The notes beneath the pieces are model-generated. The model was given only the letters and a program-made list of their open reading frames with translations. It had not been told where the DNA came from and did no database searches. Below, in pieces: positions 1 to 12,155 of a stretch of DNA of 64,000 nucleotides; the stretch's first letter is position 1; each line of letters opens with the position of its first letter. Source of the stretch: Lycocorax pyrrhopterus obiensis (taxonomy: Eukaryota > Chordata > Aves > Passeriformes > Paradisaeidae); contig JACSVZ010000037.1 of NCBI GenBank assembly GCA_014706295.1, positions 3,596,001-3,660,000 of the forward strand, given 5' to 3'. The translations under genes and the position numbers were made by a program.

Positions 1-245
1 ATCCAGTTGTTTATGAGCCTCTGTTCCAGCCCATTTCACGGACAAAAGCCAAGGGAAATGAGCTGTTTGATGTCTGGAAAGCCATGGAAAAGCAATGGAA
101 AAGCCACGGGCCTCCCATGGAAAGGGAAGTGGTGGGATAAACACTCCCTGATTGCAGGGAAGGGGCTGCGTGTTCCCTGCCAGGGAACTCGGGGAATCAC
201 GGGCTGTGCTCGGGCAGGAGGGGGAGGGAAGGGCACAGCGGGAAT

Positions 246-500
246 AATTCAAGGAATGGGGACACTGGGACACTTGGAATCACAGAATTTGGGAATATCC
301 TGAGCTGGAAGGATGCAGGGATCAGAGTCCAACTCTTATCCCTGCCCAGGACACCCCAAAATCCCACCTGGGAGCATTGTCCAAAAACTCCTGGAGCTCT
401 GGCAGCCTTGGGAATGTGCCATTCCCTGAGGATCCTGTTCTGGGCCCCAGCACCCTGTGGGGGAAGAACCTTTCCCTGATACCTGGGAACCTTTTCCCCA
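246..500 (-). mobile_element. CR1 LINE 3' fragment (CR1-Y-like)
   Basis: The plus strand reads like the reverse complement of an avian CR1 3' region: an 'agaat...gggaatatcctgagctgg' start, then 'gagtccaactc', 'ctggcagccttggg' and 'gggggaagaacctttccctgat'. The same words recur in the opposite orientation at about 34.1-34.75 kb. It is diverged and 5'-truncated. Identified from memory of the CR1 consensus. Confidence 0.6.
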
Positions 501-2123
501 AATCCAGGAACCTTTCCAGCAGGGATGTTGTGAGGGGAGGGCGAGCCTGAGGGTTCCCTGGTCATGGGAGCCCCGTTTAGGGTCGGGATGAAATGGAAGC
601 AGCTCCCTTTGGCTCCTGAATTCCTGGGGAACTGGCCTGGAATTTCTCATCCCATTTGCAAGGACAAAACCTTCCCACTCGTTCCTGTTTGATATTCCTA
701 AAGCTGGATTTTCCTGTGTTTTCTGCATAATTCCATTCTCCTGCTGCCATCTCAGCCTCTCCCAATTCCCCAATCCAGGAATGTGCAGCCATTCCCAACC
801 TGCTCCTGGCTCCTGCCTGTCCTTTTCCTTCCAAGCTGCTCTTCCCAATCCATGGAGAAATCCCTGATCAATACAAGCCATGGGCCGGGTGTGGAAGGGG
901 AATGCAGAGGGAGGGAAGGAAATGCAGGGCCTTTGATGTCTGATTTCATCTGGAAGGCATCGAGAGCCAAATGTTTTGGGATAAACAACTGTCAGGGGCA
1001 GGGAATGACCAGATCCACATGGATGGGGTGGGGTGCTCCCAGCGTGGACCCAAAGGAGGAAAAACGGGATGATCCCAAGCATTCCCCTGCTGAGGTATCC
1101 CCTCCTCTGTCACCAGCCCTGGCACTTCCAGGGGTGAGGGGAGGCAGGATTGCTGTCAGTCCTGGGATAGGTAACGCTGGAAAAACCTCTGGAGGTGCCT
1201 CCTGCTCCAAGTGGGGGCAGCTCTGGGGTTCTTCAGGGATTTATCCGCTTGGATTTGAAATGTTGGAGACTCCACAACCTGCCTGGGCAGGGGATCCAAT
1301 AATTCACTGTGGAATGACGAGGACAATTCCTTTTAATCCAGTTTGAACCCCTCTCATGTCCCTGCGCCCATCGTCCCTTGTCCTGCCGTGGCCACCGTGA
1401 GGAACCTGGGTCTGTCCCCAAATTCCACAGGAATTTTAAGCTTGGAATTAGTCCCTCTCCAAGTTTTCTAATCCAGGTTTATTTTATCTTCCCCCAGGTG
1501 ATGCCTGAGGTTCCGTTGGGAGCCACTGCCAGGATCAGGTGCCCTCAGGAGACCCTGACTCCACTCAGGAATTGCTTTTCCAGCCTCCTGCCCCGGACTA
1601 AACACGGCTCTGGTGGTTCCCTGCCTCTCTCCCAGAAGGAATTGCTGCAGGGAGCTGCTGCTGGGACACTCCGAGGAGGATAAAATTCCTCTTGGAATTA
1701 AAGCAAGGTCGTTTTCCCCCTTCAGTTCCTCCTTTTCCCCTCAGTCCTTCCCCATCTGCCACCCCTGAGGTGCCCCCGAGCCAGGCCAGGCCAATCCCGG
1801 TATCCCACACCTTGCAATATTTATGGATTTCCTTGGAGAAAGAACTCTTTGGGAGCCTGCAGCTCCCTGGGCTCAGGTTTTAGGATTTATTTCGGTGTCT
1901 CCAGCCCTGCTGTCTGAGCCTGAAAATAGCAACTGAGTCTGATCTTATCAGCAGCTCTTGGAGACTCCAATTATCTCCTCCCGGGACTCCGAAGAAATCG
2001 GATCCCGGTTATTGTTTTCTTATCCCTCTCCCTGTCCTCAGAAACCTCCCCAGCCACGGGCTCTGGCTTTGATGGAGCTTTTCAGGAGCCAGATTGGAAT
2101 TTTATAAAGTGTGAGATAATCAG

Positions 2124-2593
2124 GCTCTTCCCTAAATCCAGCCATGCCTGCAGCCCAAAGCCTTTGGGATCGGTGCCTGAGGGGAACGATTTGTTCCCAA
2201 TGTTCTGAGGGAGAAACTGAGGCAATAATTGCATTTCTACAGCTCTTCCCGCTCAATTCCCTGGGAATTATGGATCCACAGCAGCAGGCCATGATTTGGG
2301 AAGTCTGTCCATGGATATGGAGTGGGAGATTCCAGGAATTTTGATTCCAATTTACTGCTCTTCCCTAAATCCAGCCATGCCTGCTGCCCAAAGCCTTTGG
2401 GATCGGTGCCTGAGGGGAACGATTTGTTCCCAATGTTCTGAGGGAGAAACTGAGGCAATAATTGCATTTTAGCAGCTGTTCCCGCTCAATTCCTTGGGAA
2501 TTATGGATCCACAGTGCTGGGCCATGATTTGGGAAGTCTGTCCATGGATATGGAGTGGGAGATTCCAGCAGTCCTGACTCCAATTAACGGCTC
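2124..2593. repeat. 233-bp direct tandem duplication, two copies
   Basis: Both copies begin 'gctcttccctaaatccagcc' (about 2124 and 2357) and run through the same words, including 'gggatcggtgcctgagggg' and 'ccatggatatggagtgggag'. They differ by few substitutions, so the duplication is recent. Confidence 0.9.
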
Positions 2594-2664
2594 CATTTTT
2601 TTTAGGATAAAAAAGGGCCCAGCCTTGCATTAATCAATGCTCAGGGCAGGATTGGGTTGGATAT

Positions 2665-2860
2665 TTGGGAATATTTCTTCCCTGAAAGGGTGGCCAGCCA
2701 TTGGAATGGGCTGCCCAGGGAAGTGGTGGAGTCCCCATCCCTGGAAGTGCCCCAAAATCCTGTGGATGTGGCCTTGGGGACACGGTTTAGTGGTGACTGG
2801 GTTAATGCTTGGATTTGTATCTTGGAAGGTTTTTCCAGCTTTAATTCCAAGATTCCCAGG
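2665..2860 (+). mobile_element. CR1 LINE 3' fragment
   Basis: Plus-orientation CR1 words are present: 'gggctgcccagggaagtggt', 'ggagtccccatccctggaag' and 'gattcccaggagcagctgag'. This is the usual 3'-end segment of an avian CR1 element, without the terminal octamer repeat. Confidence 0.65.
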
Positions 2861-4949
2861 AGCAGCTGAGTGACCCCCACCCTGCAGAACTTTGCAGGAC
2901 AGAAAGAAAAAACCCCAGAACTTCTTCCTGGCCAGGAATCCCTATGGAATAAAGGGCTGGGAATGGTAAAGAAAAGCAGGATAATTCCAACTTTTCCAAC
3001 TTCTTGTGCACAGCACCTCAAAATTGGGAAAATCCTGGTGTGGCCGAGGATTCTCCTGATGTTTTTTGTGCCAAACCCAGCAGGATTTGCCTTTGGGAAG
3101 GGACAGCGGCATCTGCAGAAAAGCTCTGCACTCTGAGGAGCTGCAAATCCGGGCAGAAAAAATCACCCAGGAAACTGCAAAAAACTCTAAAATTAATCCC
3201 AGTCCGGGATTTGAGCTTAGCAAAGCCACGGATCCGGCCTGGATCACATTCCCAGGGGGAGCAGGACACTTGTTTTCATGGGATCAGGGCATGGAAAGGA
3301 GGAGAAATAATGAGACAAGATAAGATCAGAGGGATTGGCCCCGAATTCCGGCTCTTAGCACCTCAGCCGTTGGGATTTTGGCAATGCAGATCCATAATCC
3401 TGGCTCGAGTCCTTCCCTAAAATAAATCTCTAAAGTAAATATTTGGAATTCTCCCGGCCAGGATCAGCTCTGGATAAATGTTTTTCCAGCGCCTCGTGCT
3501 GTGATGACTCCAAGCCCTTTGGCACCGGCCCAAATCCATTGATCACCGGCAACAACAACATTTCCCTGGCTTTCAAAAACCAGGGAATTCTTCCTTTTCC
3601 AGCCCCTTCTGCTCCTCGTGGATGCAGAACTTTGTGGGAGCTGCTCCACTTGGCCAGCGCTGCAGGGTGGAAAACAAACAGGGCTCGCATTCCCGGGATT
3701 TTGGCTGTCAAGGGAAGCAGGGAAGGACAGGGACCACCAGGAGGTGGGAATTGTGGCTTTCCAGGAGGAGATGTTCCTTCCCAAATTCCCGGACATTCCT
3801 TGGCACAGCCAGAGCTCAGTGGATCTGTGGGATCGTGGATTTCTGAGTTTTCCTCAAAACTTGGAGCAGTGGCCGGATTTTTCCCCATTTTTTCCATGTT
3901 TTCCATCAGTAGATGTTCCTCAAATGTAACAAAATTCTGAATTTCCCTCAATTTCAGGGAATCTTTCCATTGAAAATAAAGAGGAATCGGTTCCCGATCC
4001 CAGGAAAAATCTCCTGGGAAGCTCCTGGAGCGTCAGTAATTTTTAATCGGAATTTTTAATTTCCACACATCCTTTAATCATCCCAAAAGTTGGAGCAGGG
4101 GTCCCACACAGACAGGCTTGGGAATTGAATCCTTTGGAAATTCCAGGGAATGGTTTCCCTTCGGAAAATGAAATTTCCCAACTCAAATCCATGGAATTTT
4201 CAGCTGATGAAACCCCAAAAAGTCTTGATTAAAAGGGAACACAGGGACTCTTGTTTGGAGTTGTTCCATAAAAAATTCCCAGAATATTGTTAATTAATTG
4301 AACTTTTATTCTTTTTTATTAATTTTAATTACATTTTATTCGTTTTATTATTTTTCCCTATATTTTGGGGGCTTTTTTGGGGCTTGTCTTTAAATCTCAG
4401 GGGTTTCCACATTAATTTTCCATTAATTCCATGGAAAAATGCGGTGGCTCCCCTCAAGAATTCCCTCCCAATTCCATTTTTTTAATTGGAAAACTCCCCT
4501 TTCCTTTTTTCCCAATCATTTTACGTTGAGATTAGAGAACTCCACCAGATTTTAGTCATGAACAACTGACTTTGGGCAGTTTAATTCCCATTTTTTTTTA
4601 AGGAATTCACCCTTTCTGTGCTTCCAAAGGCGGGCAGTGACATCTAGCGACTGCCTGGGGCAGGCAGGAAAATCCGGGAATAAATTCCCAAATGGATCCC
4701 TTTGCTTCAACAGCAAAATCCCAGAGTTATTCGGGATTATTCATGGAAAAAAATCAGGATTATTTTAAATCTTTGTGGTAAGTTTGAGTTCTCTGTTTGA
4801 GCGTGGAATGTTTTAAAGTTGGAGGAAAAGCAGTTTTAAAAAATATGGGAATGCAGGGATGAAATATTCCAAGGAAATCAGGGGGGGAATTATTCCCTTT
4901 CAAATAATTTGGCCTCATCCTCACCTGGTTTTGCTTCCCAGGTGCAATT

Positions 4950-5215
4950 TTCCAGGGAAAATAAAGGGTAAAAGTGGGTAAAATAATGGGAAAATGGAAA
5001 TTATTCTGGGAATAAATGGATTTATTTGTAATTTTCCTGGAAAAAAAGGGGTGAGGTGGATAAAATCATGGGAAAAATTAAGTTACGTTGGGAATAAATG
5101 GATTTATTTTGCAATTTTCCTGGGAAGTAAAGGTGAGGTGGGTGAGATGTGAAAATGGAGATGATGTTGGGAAGAAATTCCTTTTATTTGTGATTTCCTT
5201 GGGGAAAAACCAGGA
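4950..5215. repeat. Degenerate tandem repeat, period about 75 bp, three copies
   Basis: Three successive blocks share 'gggaataaatggatttattt' followed by 'gcaattttcctgg'-like sequence and a 'gtgaggtgg' word. The third copy is the most diverged. Confidence 0.7.
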
Positions 5216-6609
5216 TGGGGATGAGTTTCAAGGGGCAGTGGTTGGGGCAGAGTTAATTCCTTGTTTATTCTGGAATTCTGTGTCATGGGAAGGGAAGGGA
5301 AGTCTCTGCCATTTATTTTATTTTTATTTTTATTTCACCCTCTCTGCAATTTCTGAAGGAGCTCCAAGGTTGTCAGAAATCCCCAAAATTTCAGCTCTGC
5401 TGAAAAAAAACCCAAATAAAAATCAAATTCTCCATCAGAGCTTCCACCTCGATCCCTGAAATGTCAGGAAATACAAATTAAATCCTCAAAACTCAGGAAT
5501 TTCCACTCCAGGAAATTCAATTTTTGTCCAAAATGTAACAGAACAAAACTCAGAGGAACAAGAACATTCGGAAAAGAAAATATTCCAATTCAGGAATAGC
5601 AATTTTTTAGAGTTATTTGTTGGTATTTTTTAATTCTGAGGTGATTTTAGGAATTCTCAGAAGCTTGAGAGGTTTTGAAGTGAAATTGAATTTATTCAAT
5701 AATTTATTTAATTTATTTCGTAAAGCAAGGAATGCTTCAATATTGATTTTTGCACATAATTTAAAGAAATCACTGGAAAATAAAGCAAATTTTCTGAGTT
5801 TATGCCATTGCCAGATCGAAATAATTCAGTATTAATTCCTAGATATGAGCAGAGAACATAATGAACAATTAATTTCTATTAATTTCTGATTAATACCTGA
5901 TTAACAAGAATTTCTTTTTATTTTAATTTATTTTAATTTAAATTATTCTGGAATTACCAGAAAGCTCAAGAGTGGCACAGATAATTCTGCTGGATGGCAA
6001 AATAAATTAAATTATTGTGGAACACACTCAGGTCTAGGAAAGCTGAGGGGAAAATTTTAATAATAATATTAAAAATATAAAATATTGAGGAGGAAAAACC
6101 CAAAAGAAACACTTTAAATAAACAAATAGCTACAAAAATAAAGATAAAATCTGCTCCTGGGTCATTTTATTTTCATGAAACCCAAAATTCTCACTCTGAG
6201 AGTTGCAATAAAACCCAAAATCCAAATTATTTCTCAGCAGATTGAAACATTCTCCCAAAAATCTGCAATCAGGCTCCTCATCCCGATTTTCCAGAGAGAA
6301 AAATGATCCCAGGATGGCTCTGAAGGGTAAAAATCCCATCAAAGCCTCGGAGATGGGGGCAGAAATGGGGAATTCCCTCCTCAGGAGGAGGGAAGAGCCT
6401 TTGATTGCTCCTGCTAATTGTTCAGTTCATTTATTGTTCCAAAAGTGCTGCAGATTCGGCTCCAAAAAGGAATTTTGGACGGTTTGAGTTTGAAAGTTGT
6501 AGTGACTCCCTCATTTAAAGCACATTTTGATGACTCCAAATAACCTTAAAAGGTCTTTTTCAGGTAAAACAGAAATGAAAACTGTGAATTTGGTTTTTTC
6601 TGGGGTTTT

Positions 6610-6700
6610 CCACAAAATAGGTGGGATCAGGGAATCATCAAGGCTGGAACAGTCCAACCTCTGGACACCACAAAATGCCACTTCCAGTTGTTTGCTCTCT
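6610..6700 (-). mobile_element. Possible CR1-derived fragment
   Basis: A short stretch reads 'ggaatcatcaaggctggaac' then 'agtccaacctctgg', which resembles the reverse complement of a CR1 3' end. It is too short and diverged to be certain. Confidence 0.4.
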
Positions 6701-8334
6701 CCCAAATGATTCCATTTGCCTCCAAAATGTCCCAAAAAAAAGAGATCAAAGCTATTTTTTATTCATTTGGGAATTTCCCAGGGATTGGGGTTGGAATCCA
6801 AGCGCTCTCCTTGGAGAGAGAGGGAATGAAGGGAAAGGGGAGGGAAATTAAATGGAATTCAAAGCAATTCCCAAGGATGTGGCAAAGCTCTTGTGGTGTT
6901 TTCCAGCTGGAGCAAAATTTGGGATAACCTGAAATGGAACCAAGATCCAAATTTCCCCCATCACTGAGGTTGGGAATGATCCCAAAAACCATGGAATACC
7001 CAGTGCTGGAGTGCTCTCCATCATTTCTGGGCGAGCTTTTGCAGGCTCCAGTCTCAGCTGGAGATCCAGCATTTCTCCAGGAATTTTCCTAGGGATCAAA
7101 ACCACTTTTTTTTTAGGGAGTGAGGAGTCAAAATCCCAATGGGAACAACTTCCACGGAGCCAGTTGTGGAATTGGATAAACAGCACATGGATGTGCACTT
7201 CTGATCCAGCTTCAAATAATGGCTTGGATCCCCCAAAATTCCAGCCCTGCTTGATCCCCGTTTTTCATGGATGTTACAGCACCTCCTGGATGGAAAATGA
7301 CATTTAAGCAGCTTATTTTCCTCTAGAGAACACACTGGCAACAATTAGAAATAAATATTCACATTCCAAGGATTTATAATCACATTTACAGACAACACTG
7401 ATGAACCCCAGATGGCAAAGGGATGGTTAAAAAATGGAAATTTGCTGTCATCCTGGTAAATTCCTGCTTTGGAATAGGATTATTTTGGGAAAAACACATT
7501 CCCTGGTAATCCCGAAGCATGCATTAGGATGGAGGCTAATAATAATTTAGTTTAACGTGCTAAAATAACTGATTTTTGCAGTATTTTAGTTTTGTTTTAG
7601 GAGGAAGTCAAAGCCTTGTTGAAATTTTTAAAATAGAAAAATCCTCTGCAGAAGATTTTTAATCCTCAATAATTAATTAGAACAAGACCATAACAAAAAA
7701 ACCCCACCCCATACTTGATCCCTTTGGTATGAATTCCTCATTTTGCTAAGAAGCAAAAATAAAAAGATACTGGCAATTTTTTTTCAAAAAAAATCTCTTT
7801 ACACTGAGACACTGAGCTGGGAAGGAGGGAATGGAATGGGAATGAAAGTGCAGAGTGCAACAAACGCCAAAACTGGTCACAAAAAGACATTTTAAAAAAA
7901 GAAGTTTTCCGTTTCCAAAGTAAAAACTGCTCCCACTGCAAGAGCTGCAGCTGGCACAGGGGACTGGAGCAGCACTGGGGAAAATATTGGGAGTTTTGGA
8001 GCAGCTGCCACTCACAGATGTTTGGATGGCAGGCTCAGCTGGAGGTTTGGAGATGGATAAATAAATAAAGTCTGGGCCCTGGGTGACCTCTGCCAGTGCC
8101 AGGGTTATTTGGTGTAGCCAGGACTGAGGGACAAAATCCCATCTGTGGATGTGTCACTTCAATTCATTCAATTTTAGTTCCTCTCCAAGGTGTTTTTTGA
8201 AGAGAGGGAGGGAATTCCCCCAGTTTTGGGCACCTAAATGTGACTTTTTAGTGTCCTGAAAAGAGAAATAAAGTTCTCAAAGTGGAATTTTTGGGGGGGG
8301 GGAACCCACTTCTCTTGACTACAGAAAATTCACT

Positions 8335-8340
8335 TTTATT
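8335..8340 (-). terminator. Candidate B3GALT6 polyadenylation signal
   Basis: AATAAA on the minus strand (TTTATT on plus), about 0.87 kb downstream of the B3GALT6 stop. It is the first canonical hexamer I noticed downstream of that gene, giving a 3'UTR of plausible size. Other hexamers further left are possible; no downstream U/GU element was verified. Confidence 0.35.
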
Positions 8341-9213
8341 CCTGAAGTCCCCACCTTTGGGCAATGTTTTTGGAACTTCCACGGATCAATTCCTGCTCAT
8401 TTATATTAGAAATAAATATAAATCTGAAGTCTGCGATGTCTTGGAGCAGCCAGGGAGTTACTGACTGTTGGAGGGAAATGTTTCTTGTGGAGGATGAGCT
8501 AAAAACCAACACCTGGAAGCTTTGCAGCAGGAAAATGCTCCCAAAATAAGAGAATAAACTCTGCATCTGCCAAATACCCACCTCAGCCACCTCCCTAAAT
8601 ACACTTTTGTAGCTGCCAGATAATTTATGTACACGTTGCCTTTAAAACAGCAAAAAGCTTCGAGACAAATGAACAGATTTAATAACTCCATGCCCTGCCA
8701 AAGCTCTCCCTGCAGTATCCCGGGAAAAGCGGATCCCTTTTCCTGCCTGGGCAGTACCATGTTCCCTCTGGCACCAGCAGCTCCACTGGGCTCTTCCCTC
8801 CGTGCCAAGCTGGCACTTCCTCGCCAAGGAATAAACAGCAGCCTCATTTCAGTCTTATCAGCATAAAAGCCTGGCATGATCTTTAGCAAATAAACCTCAG
8901 AATCTGTTCAAAATCTCCCAGCAGCTTTTCATTCCAGTTCTCTCCCCCTCATTTTCTCTACTATCCATGTTTTGCCCCCTTTTAATTGCCTTCAATCCTG
9001 GCATTTGAGACTTTCTGTGCTTTGTGTCACCTATTTTTTTTTTTTTAAGCATCTCTAACCATGCCACGTCAGCAGCTCCCGGGGAGTCCCAGGGTGACAG
9101 AATGAGTCGTGCAAAATCTTTTTTAAGAGTAATTAACCCCTCGTTAATGGGATTCTCCCCGTGTAACAGCAACCAGAGTCCATCATCGCTTCGCCTCCTC
9201 CTTCCTGAGGCTT

Positions 9214-10230
9214 TCAGGGGATGCCATCCTTCCTCTGGCAGCACTGGGAGGGAGGCACTCCCCAGTCGTACATGTAGGAAAGCCTGAGTTTAACCTCCTC
9301 CTTACAGAGCTTCCCTTCCTTCGCCAGCGTCTGGTGCTTCTCCAGCATGTCCTCGATGCTCTGCTTGTGAGTCACTATGTATTTATTGTTGCAGCCCCGC
9401 GATTTGTACTCGGTGTCGAAGCGCGGGTCGTGCACTCTCTTCACATCGATGGGCGCCAGCCACACCCCCAGGGACACGTCCTCGCTCTGCCACAGGTTCA
9501 GGTAGTCCCTGCTGAGCCGCAGGTAGCGCACCAGGTCGGCGGAGATCACGTAGCCGCCGCCCAGCGCGTAGGGCAGGTAATAATCACACAGCACCCAGGC
9601 GCTCTCCTTCCACTTCCCCCCGGATTTCACCCGCCCGCGGCCCGAGAAGAAGCCCCAGTAGAGGCGCCGCGGCTCCTTGGCCCTCAGCTCCTCCACCAGC
9701 ACATCCAAGCGCACGAAGGTGTCGTCGTCAGCCTTGAGGGCGAACTGGAAGTCCAGGTGCGCATCCAGCCACACGTAGGTGGCCAGCACCTTGGCCGTGA
9801 GGTTCTCGTAGGAGTCGCGCAGCTCCGGCAGCAGCAGCAGGTCCCGGTGCCGGCTCTGCTCCAGCTCCAGGCTCCGCAGCTCCTCCGCGCCCAGCCCCGC
9901 CGTGCCCACCACGAAGCGGCTCCAGACGTGGCCGTGAGGCGCCTGCCGCGCCGCCGCCATCCAGGTGCTGCGGATGATGCTGCGCCGCTCGCTGTACTTG
10001 GGGCCGCTCATCACCACCACGGCCACGAAGGCGCTGCCCTCAGGGGCGGGCGGGGGCGCGGCGCGGGGCCCCCGGCCGGGCTGGCTGTGCGGGAGCGCGG
10101 GGGGCGCGGGCAGCGGGCGCAGCCCCTCGGAGGTGCACTTGGCGAGGTAGAGCAGGACGGCGGCGCAGAGCGAGAGCCCGCCGAGCCCCAGCGCGGTGCG
10201 GTGCCGGCTCAGCCGCCGCAGCGCCTTCAT
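9214..10230 (-). CDS. B3GALT6: beta-1,3-galactosyltransferase 6, single exon
   Basis: A type II Golgi membrane enzyme that adds the second galactose to the xylose-galactose primer in the glycosaminoglycan-protein linkage region. The uninterrupted frame codes 338 residues; human is about 329 and also intronless. Seen: a short basic N-terminus (residues 1-11), one signal-anchor segment (about 12-30), a proline-rich stem (about 38-64), then the GT31 domain. Motifs include RSIIRSTW (about 83-90), the metal-binding DDD at 168-170 after 'FALKA', the GGGYV block (about 224-228), and the EDVSLG acidic motif at 250-255. N143 (NLT) is a glycosylation sequon. The start is the first ATG of the frame and sits in a CpG island. 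Its neighbour SDF4 is divergent, as in mammals. No break or odd residue seen. Confidence 0.97.
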   Translation of the reverse strand: MKALRRLSRHRTALGLGGLSLCAAVLLYLAKCTSEGLRPLPAPPALPHSQPGRGPRAAPPPAPEGSAFVAVVVMSGPKYSERRSIIRSTWMAAARQAPHGHVWSRFVVGTAGLGAEELRSLELEQSRHRDLLLLPELRDSYENLTAKVLATYVWLDAHLDFQFALKADDDTFVRLDVLVEELRAKEPRRLYWGFFSGRGRVKSGGKWKESAWVLCDYYLPYALGGGYVISADLVRYLRLSRDYLNLWQSEDVSLGVWLAPIDVKRVHDPRFDTEYKSRGCNNKYIVTHKQSIEDMLEKHQTLAKEGKLCKEEVKLRLSYMYDWGVPPSQCCQRKDGIP

Positions 10231-10503
10231 GGCCGCGGGGGCCCCTCACGGCCGGCGCCGCGGCCACGCCCACCGCGTTCGGGAGGGAACGGCGGTACAG
10301 CCACCGGGACGGGACAAGCTTCCTGCGGGAGCGCTCACTGCGCGTCGCCGCCAAGCTGGGGTGGCTTCATGGCTCTCCCGCGCTTTCCGCCTTCTCCTCC
10401 GGGAAGCGGCGGTTCCGTCCCTGCTCCTGCCGCGGCTCCGGCGGTTCCCGCACCGCGGGAAGGGGAGGGAAGAGAGGCGAGGCCCGCACCGCCTGACGCG
10501 GCG

Positions 10504-10529
10504 GCCGCCATCTTGCGGTAGGGCACGTG
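10504..10529. promoter_or_regulatory. YY1-type motif and CACGTG E-box, B3GALT6 side
   Basis: GCCGCCATCTT at 10504-10514 is the reverse complement of the YY1 consensus AAGATGGCGGC. A palindromic CACGTG lies at 10524-10529, suitable for USF/MYC-type factors. Both are about 280 bp upstream of the B3GALT6 ATG. Motif match only. Confidence 0.5.
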
Positions 10530-10588
10530 AGGCCGAGGAGGAGCCATGTTGGGTTTGGGCGCTGGGCCGCGGCCGTGCCTTGTTCATA

Positions 10589-10792
10589 GGATGGTAAAGG
10601 GCTGGGAGGGACCTCAAAGCCCACCCTGGGTCACCCGTGCCATGGACAGGGACACCTTCCTGCGTCCGAGCCCCGTCCAACCTGCTCTTGGACACTTCTA
10701 GGGATGGGGCAGCCACAGCTTCTCTGTCTTATGGCAGGGCTTGGAATTAGATGATCTTTAAGGTATCTTTCAACCCAAACCATTCCATGACT
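10589..10792. mobile_element. Composite CR1 insertion with two opposed 3' ends
   Basis: 10589-10724 reads as a minus-orientation CR1 3' end ('gggctgggagggacctcaaa', then 'gggatggggcagccacagct'). 10735-10792 reads as a plus-orientation 3' end ('gatgatctttaaggtatctt', then 'caacccaaaccattccatga'). Two fragments therefore face each other between the two promoters. Confidence 0.65.
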
Positions 10793-10921
10793 CAATGAAA
10801 ACAGCTGAACACAAAGCCGGAGACACACATACAGCCAGGAAGCGGGAGGAGATCTGCGTATTACCAACTGAGATAACGAAAGGAGTGCGAGGAAAACGCC
10901 CCTTTGCGCCCTCTCCACCGG

Positions 10922-10974
10922 AAATGGCGGCTGCCCTCACCCAAGATGGCGGCTCCCTCACCCAAGATGGCGGC
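10922..10974 (+). promoter_or_regulatory. Three YY1-type motifs 21 bp apart, SDF4 promoter
   Basis: AAATGGCGGC at 10922-10931 and AAGATGGCGGC at 10943-10953 and 10964-10974 are regularly spaced by 21 bp, about two helical turns. They lie about 200 bp before the exon 1 donor. Clustered YY1 sites at or just after the start site are typical of housekeeping promoters. The 21-bp spacing comes from a small tandem duplication of the motif with its flank. Confidence 0.6.
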
Positions 10975-11158
10975 CGCGCCCTCCCGCCGCGCGGCGCAGT
11001 GACGCACTTCCTCCTCCTCCCCGGCTCCCTCCGCCCTGGCAGCGCCGGGGGCTTCGTGAGGGGCCGCGGGCGCTCAGGGGCGGCCGGGCCCGGGCTGAGC
11101 CTCCCCGCGGCCGTCACGGCGCTCGGGGCAGCGTCCCCGCCCTCCCGAGCGGCTCTCG
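10975..11158 (+). other. SDF4: SDF4 non-coding exon 1 (5' part approximate)
   Basis: A GC-rich block ends in a good donor, ctctcg|gtgagtg, with GT at 11159-11160. The next acceptor is at 11788-11789, before the coding exon. The 3' end is well supported by the donor; the 5' end is a guess because no start-site signal is visible. Confidence 0.55.
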
Positions 11159-11789
11159 GTGAGTGCGGGCGGCCCCTCCCGCAGCCCTGCGGGGTTCTGG
11201 GAAGTCTGAGGGGTTTGGGGGGTTTGGGCTCCCTCGTGCTCTCTCTGTTGGATTTGGGGTTTTTCCCTGGAATGGGGCGGGATGATCCCTGTGGGTCACT
11301 TCCAGCGCAGATACTGTGATTTTATGGCTCTGTGACAGGTCCGCCCCGTGGTTGTTTCCTGGATGTTTCCAGCTCCGCTTTCTCTTGGATCTGACCGTGT
11401 TTCCCTCAGTCATCCTTCTCCGAAAACGCCTTTATCCCTTTTCCAAGGAGCATCTTTGTTGGGATATTCCTGTGCTGCCGCGGCTCTTTGTGCATCTTCA
11501 GGGATGTTCCCTTCCAGACTCTTCTGCAGACTGAAAACGAATGCATTAATTCCATATGTTTATTATTTAACAGGCTTTTTAAATCTCTGGCAGCAAAAAC
11601 TCCTCTAGTTTTGTGTAGCTTCCTCTGAATTTATTCTTGTGTGTAGGTTTTTTATATTTGTATGTATATGCTTTAGTATTTATATATATGTAAGTGTTAT
11701 TGATATTGTGTATAGGTCCTTCTAATTTTTAGATGTTCATTAGTGACCTCTTGCTTCAAAGTTTAATTTCTGTCTCTTCTCCCTTTTAG

Positions 11790-12155
11790 ATCATTTAACC
11801 CACAGTGGTTCCAGCAGCCAGTATTTTGACTTTTAAAGGAAAAAAGGATGATGTCGAGACAAGCTTTCCTCTGCGGTTTGGGATCTCTGTATTTATCCCT
11901 CCTGTTCATCTTCCTTTTGATGGATGTTTATGCCAGGCCTGCAAATAATTCCGTGCTCAAGGAAAAAGCAGCTGACAGCAAAGATGAGAACGAGATCCTG
12001 CCCCCAGATCACCTGAACGGGGTCAAAATGGAGATGGATGGACACCTGAACAAAGAATTCCATCAGGAGGTTTTCCTGGGAAAAGAGATGGAGGAGTTCG
12101 AGGAGGACTCAGAACCCAGAAGGAACAGGAAGAAGCTGATGGTGATTTTCTCAAA
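11790..12155 (+). CDS. SDF4: SDF4 exon 2 (first coding exon)
   Basis: The acceptor 'cccttttag' ends at 11789. ATG is at 11848, so 11790-11847 is 5'UTR. It codes the signal peptide and the conserved '[12 protein letters not shown]' and 'HQEVFLGKE' blocks. It ends in AA of a split lysine codon before gtaagtc. Confidence 0.93.

Larger units (their letters stand above)
1..9213. other. Left flank with no recognised gene
   Basis: No exon I can recognise lies here on either strand. The open frames are short, overlap on both strands and carry no family motif. In human the gene beyond B3GALT6 on this side is C1QTNF12, but I see no collagen or C1q-like coding block. The first 4 kb is moderately GC-rich and holds CR1-derived pieces and a 233-bp tandem duplication. 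From about 4 to 9 kb the sequence is AT-rich; its right part probably holds the B3GALT6 3'UTR. Confidence 0.6.
9400..11165. promoter_or_regulatory. CpG island with divergent B3GALT6 / SDF4 promoter region
   Basis: Very GC- and CpG-rich sequence covers the B3GALT6 coding region, the spacer and SDF4 exon 1, broken by a less CpG-rich CR1 insertion at about 10.59-10.79 kb. The two genes point away from each other, so the island probably holds both start sites. No TATA box is seen at either side, as expected for housekeeping promoters. Confidence 0.75.

Noticed and set aside
783..1346. 187-residue plus frame in the left flank
   Set aside because: No domain, overlaps frames on the other strand, and sits in sequence with CR1-like pieces; codon pattern gives no sign of selection by eye.
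9334..10521. Plus-strand 395-residue frame opposite B3GALT6
   Set aside because: GC-rich antisense shadow; low-complexity His/Ala/Pro composition, while the minus strand encodes all GT31 motifs.
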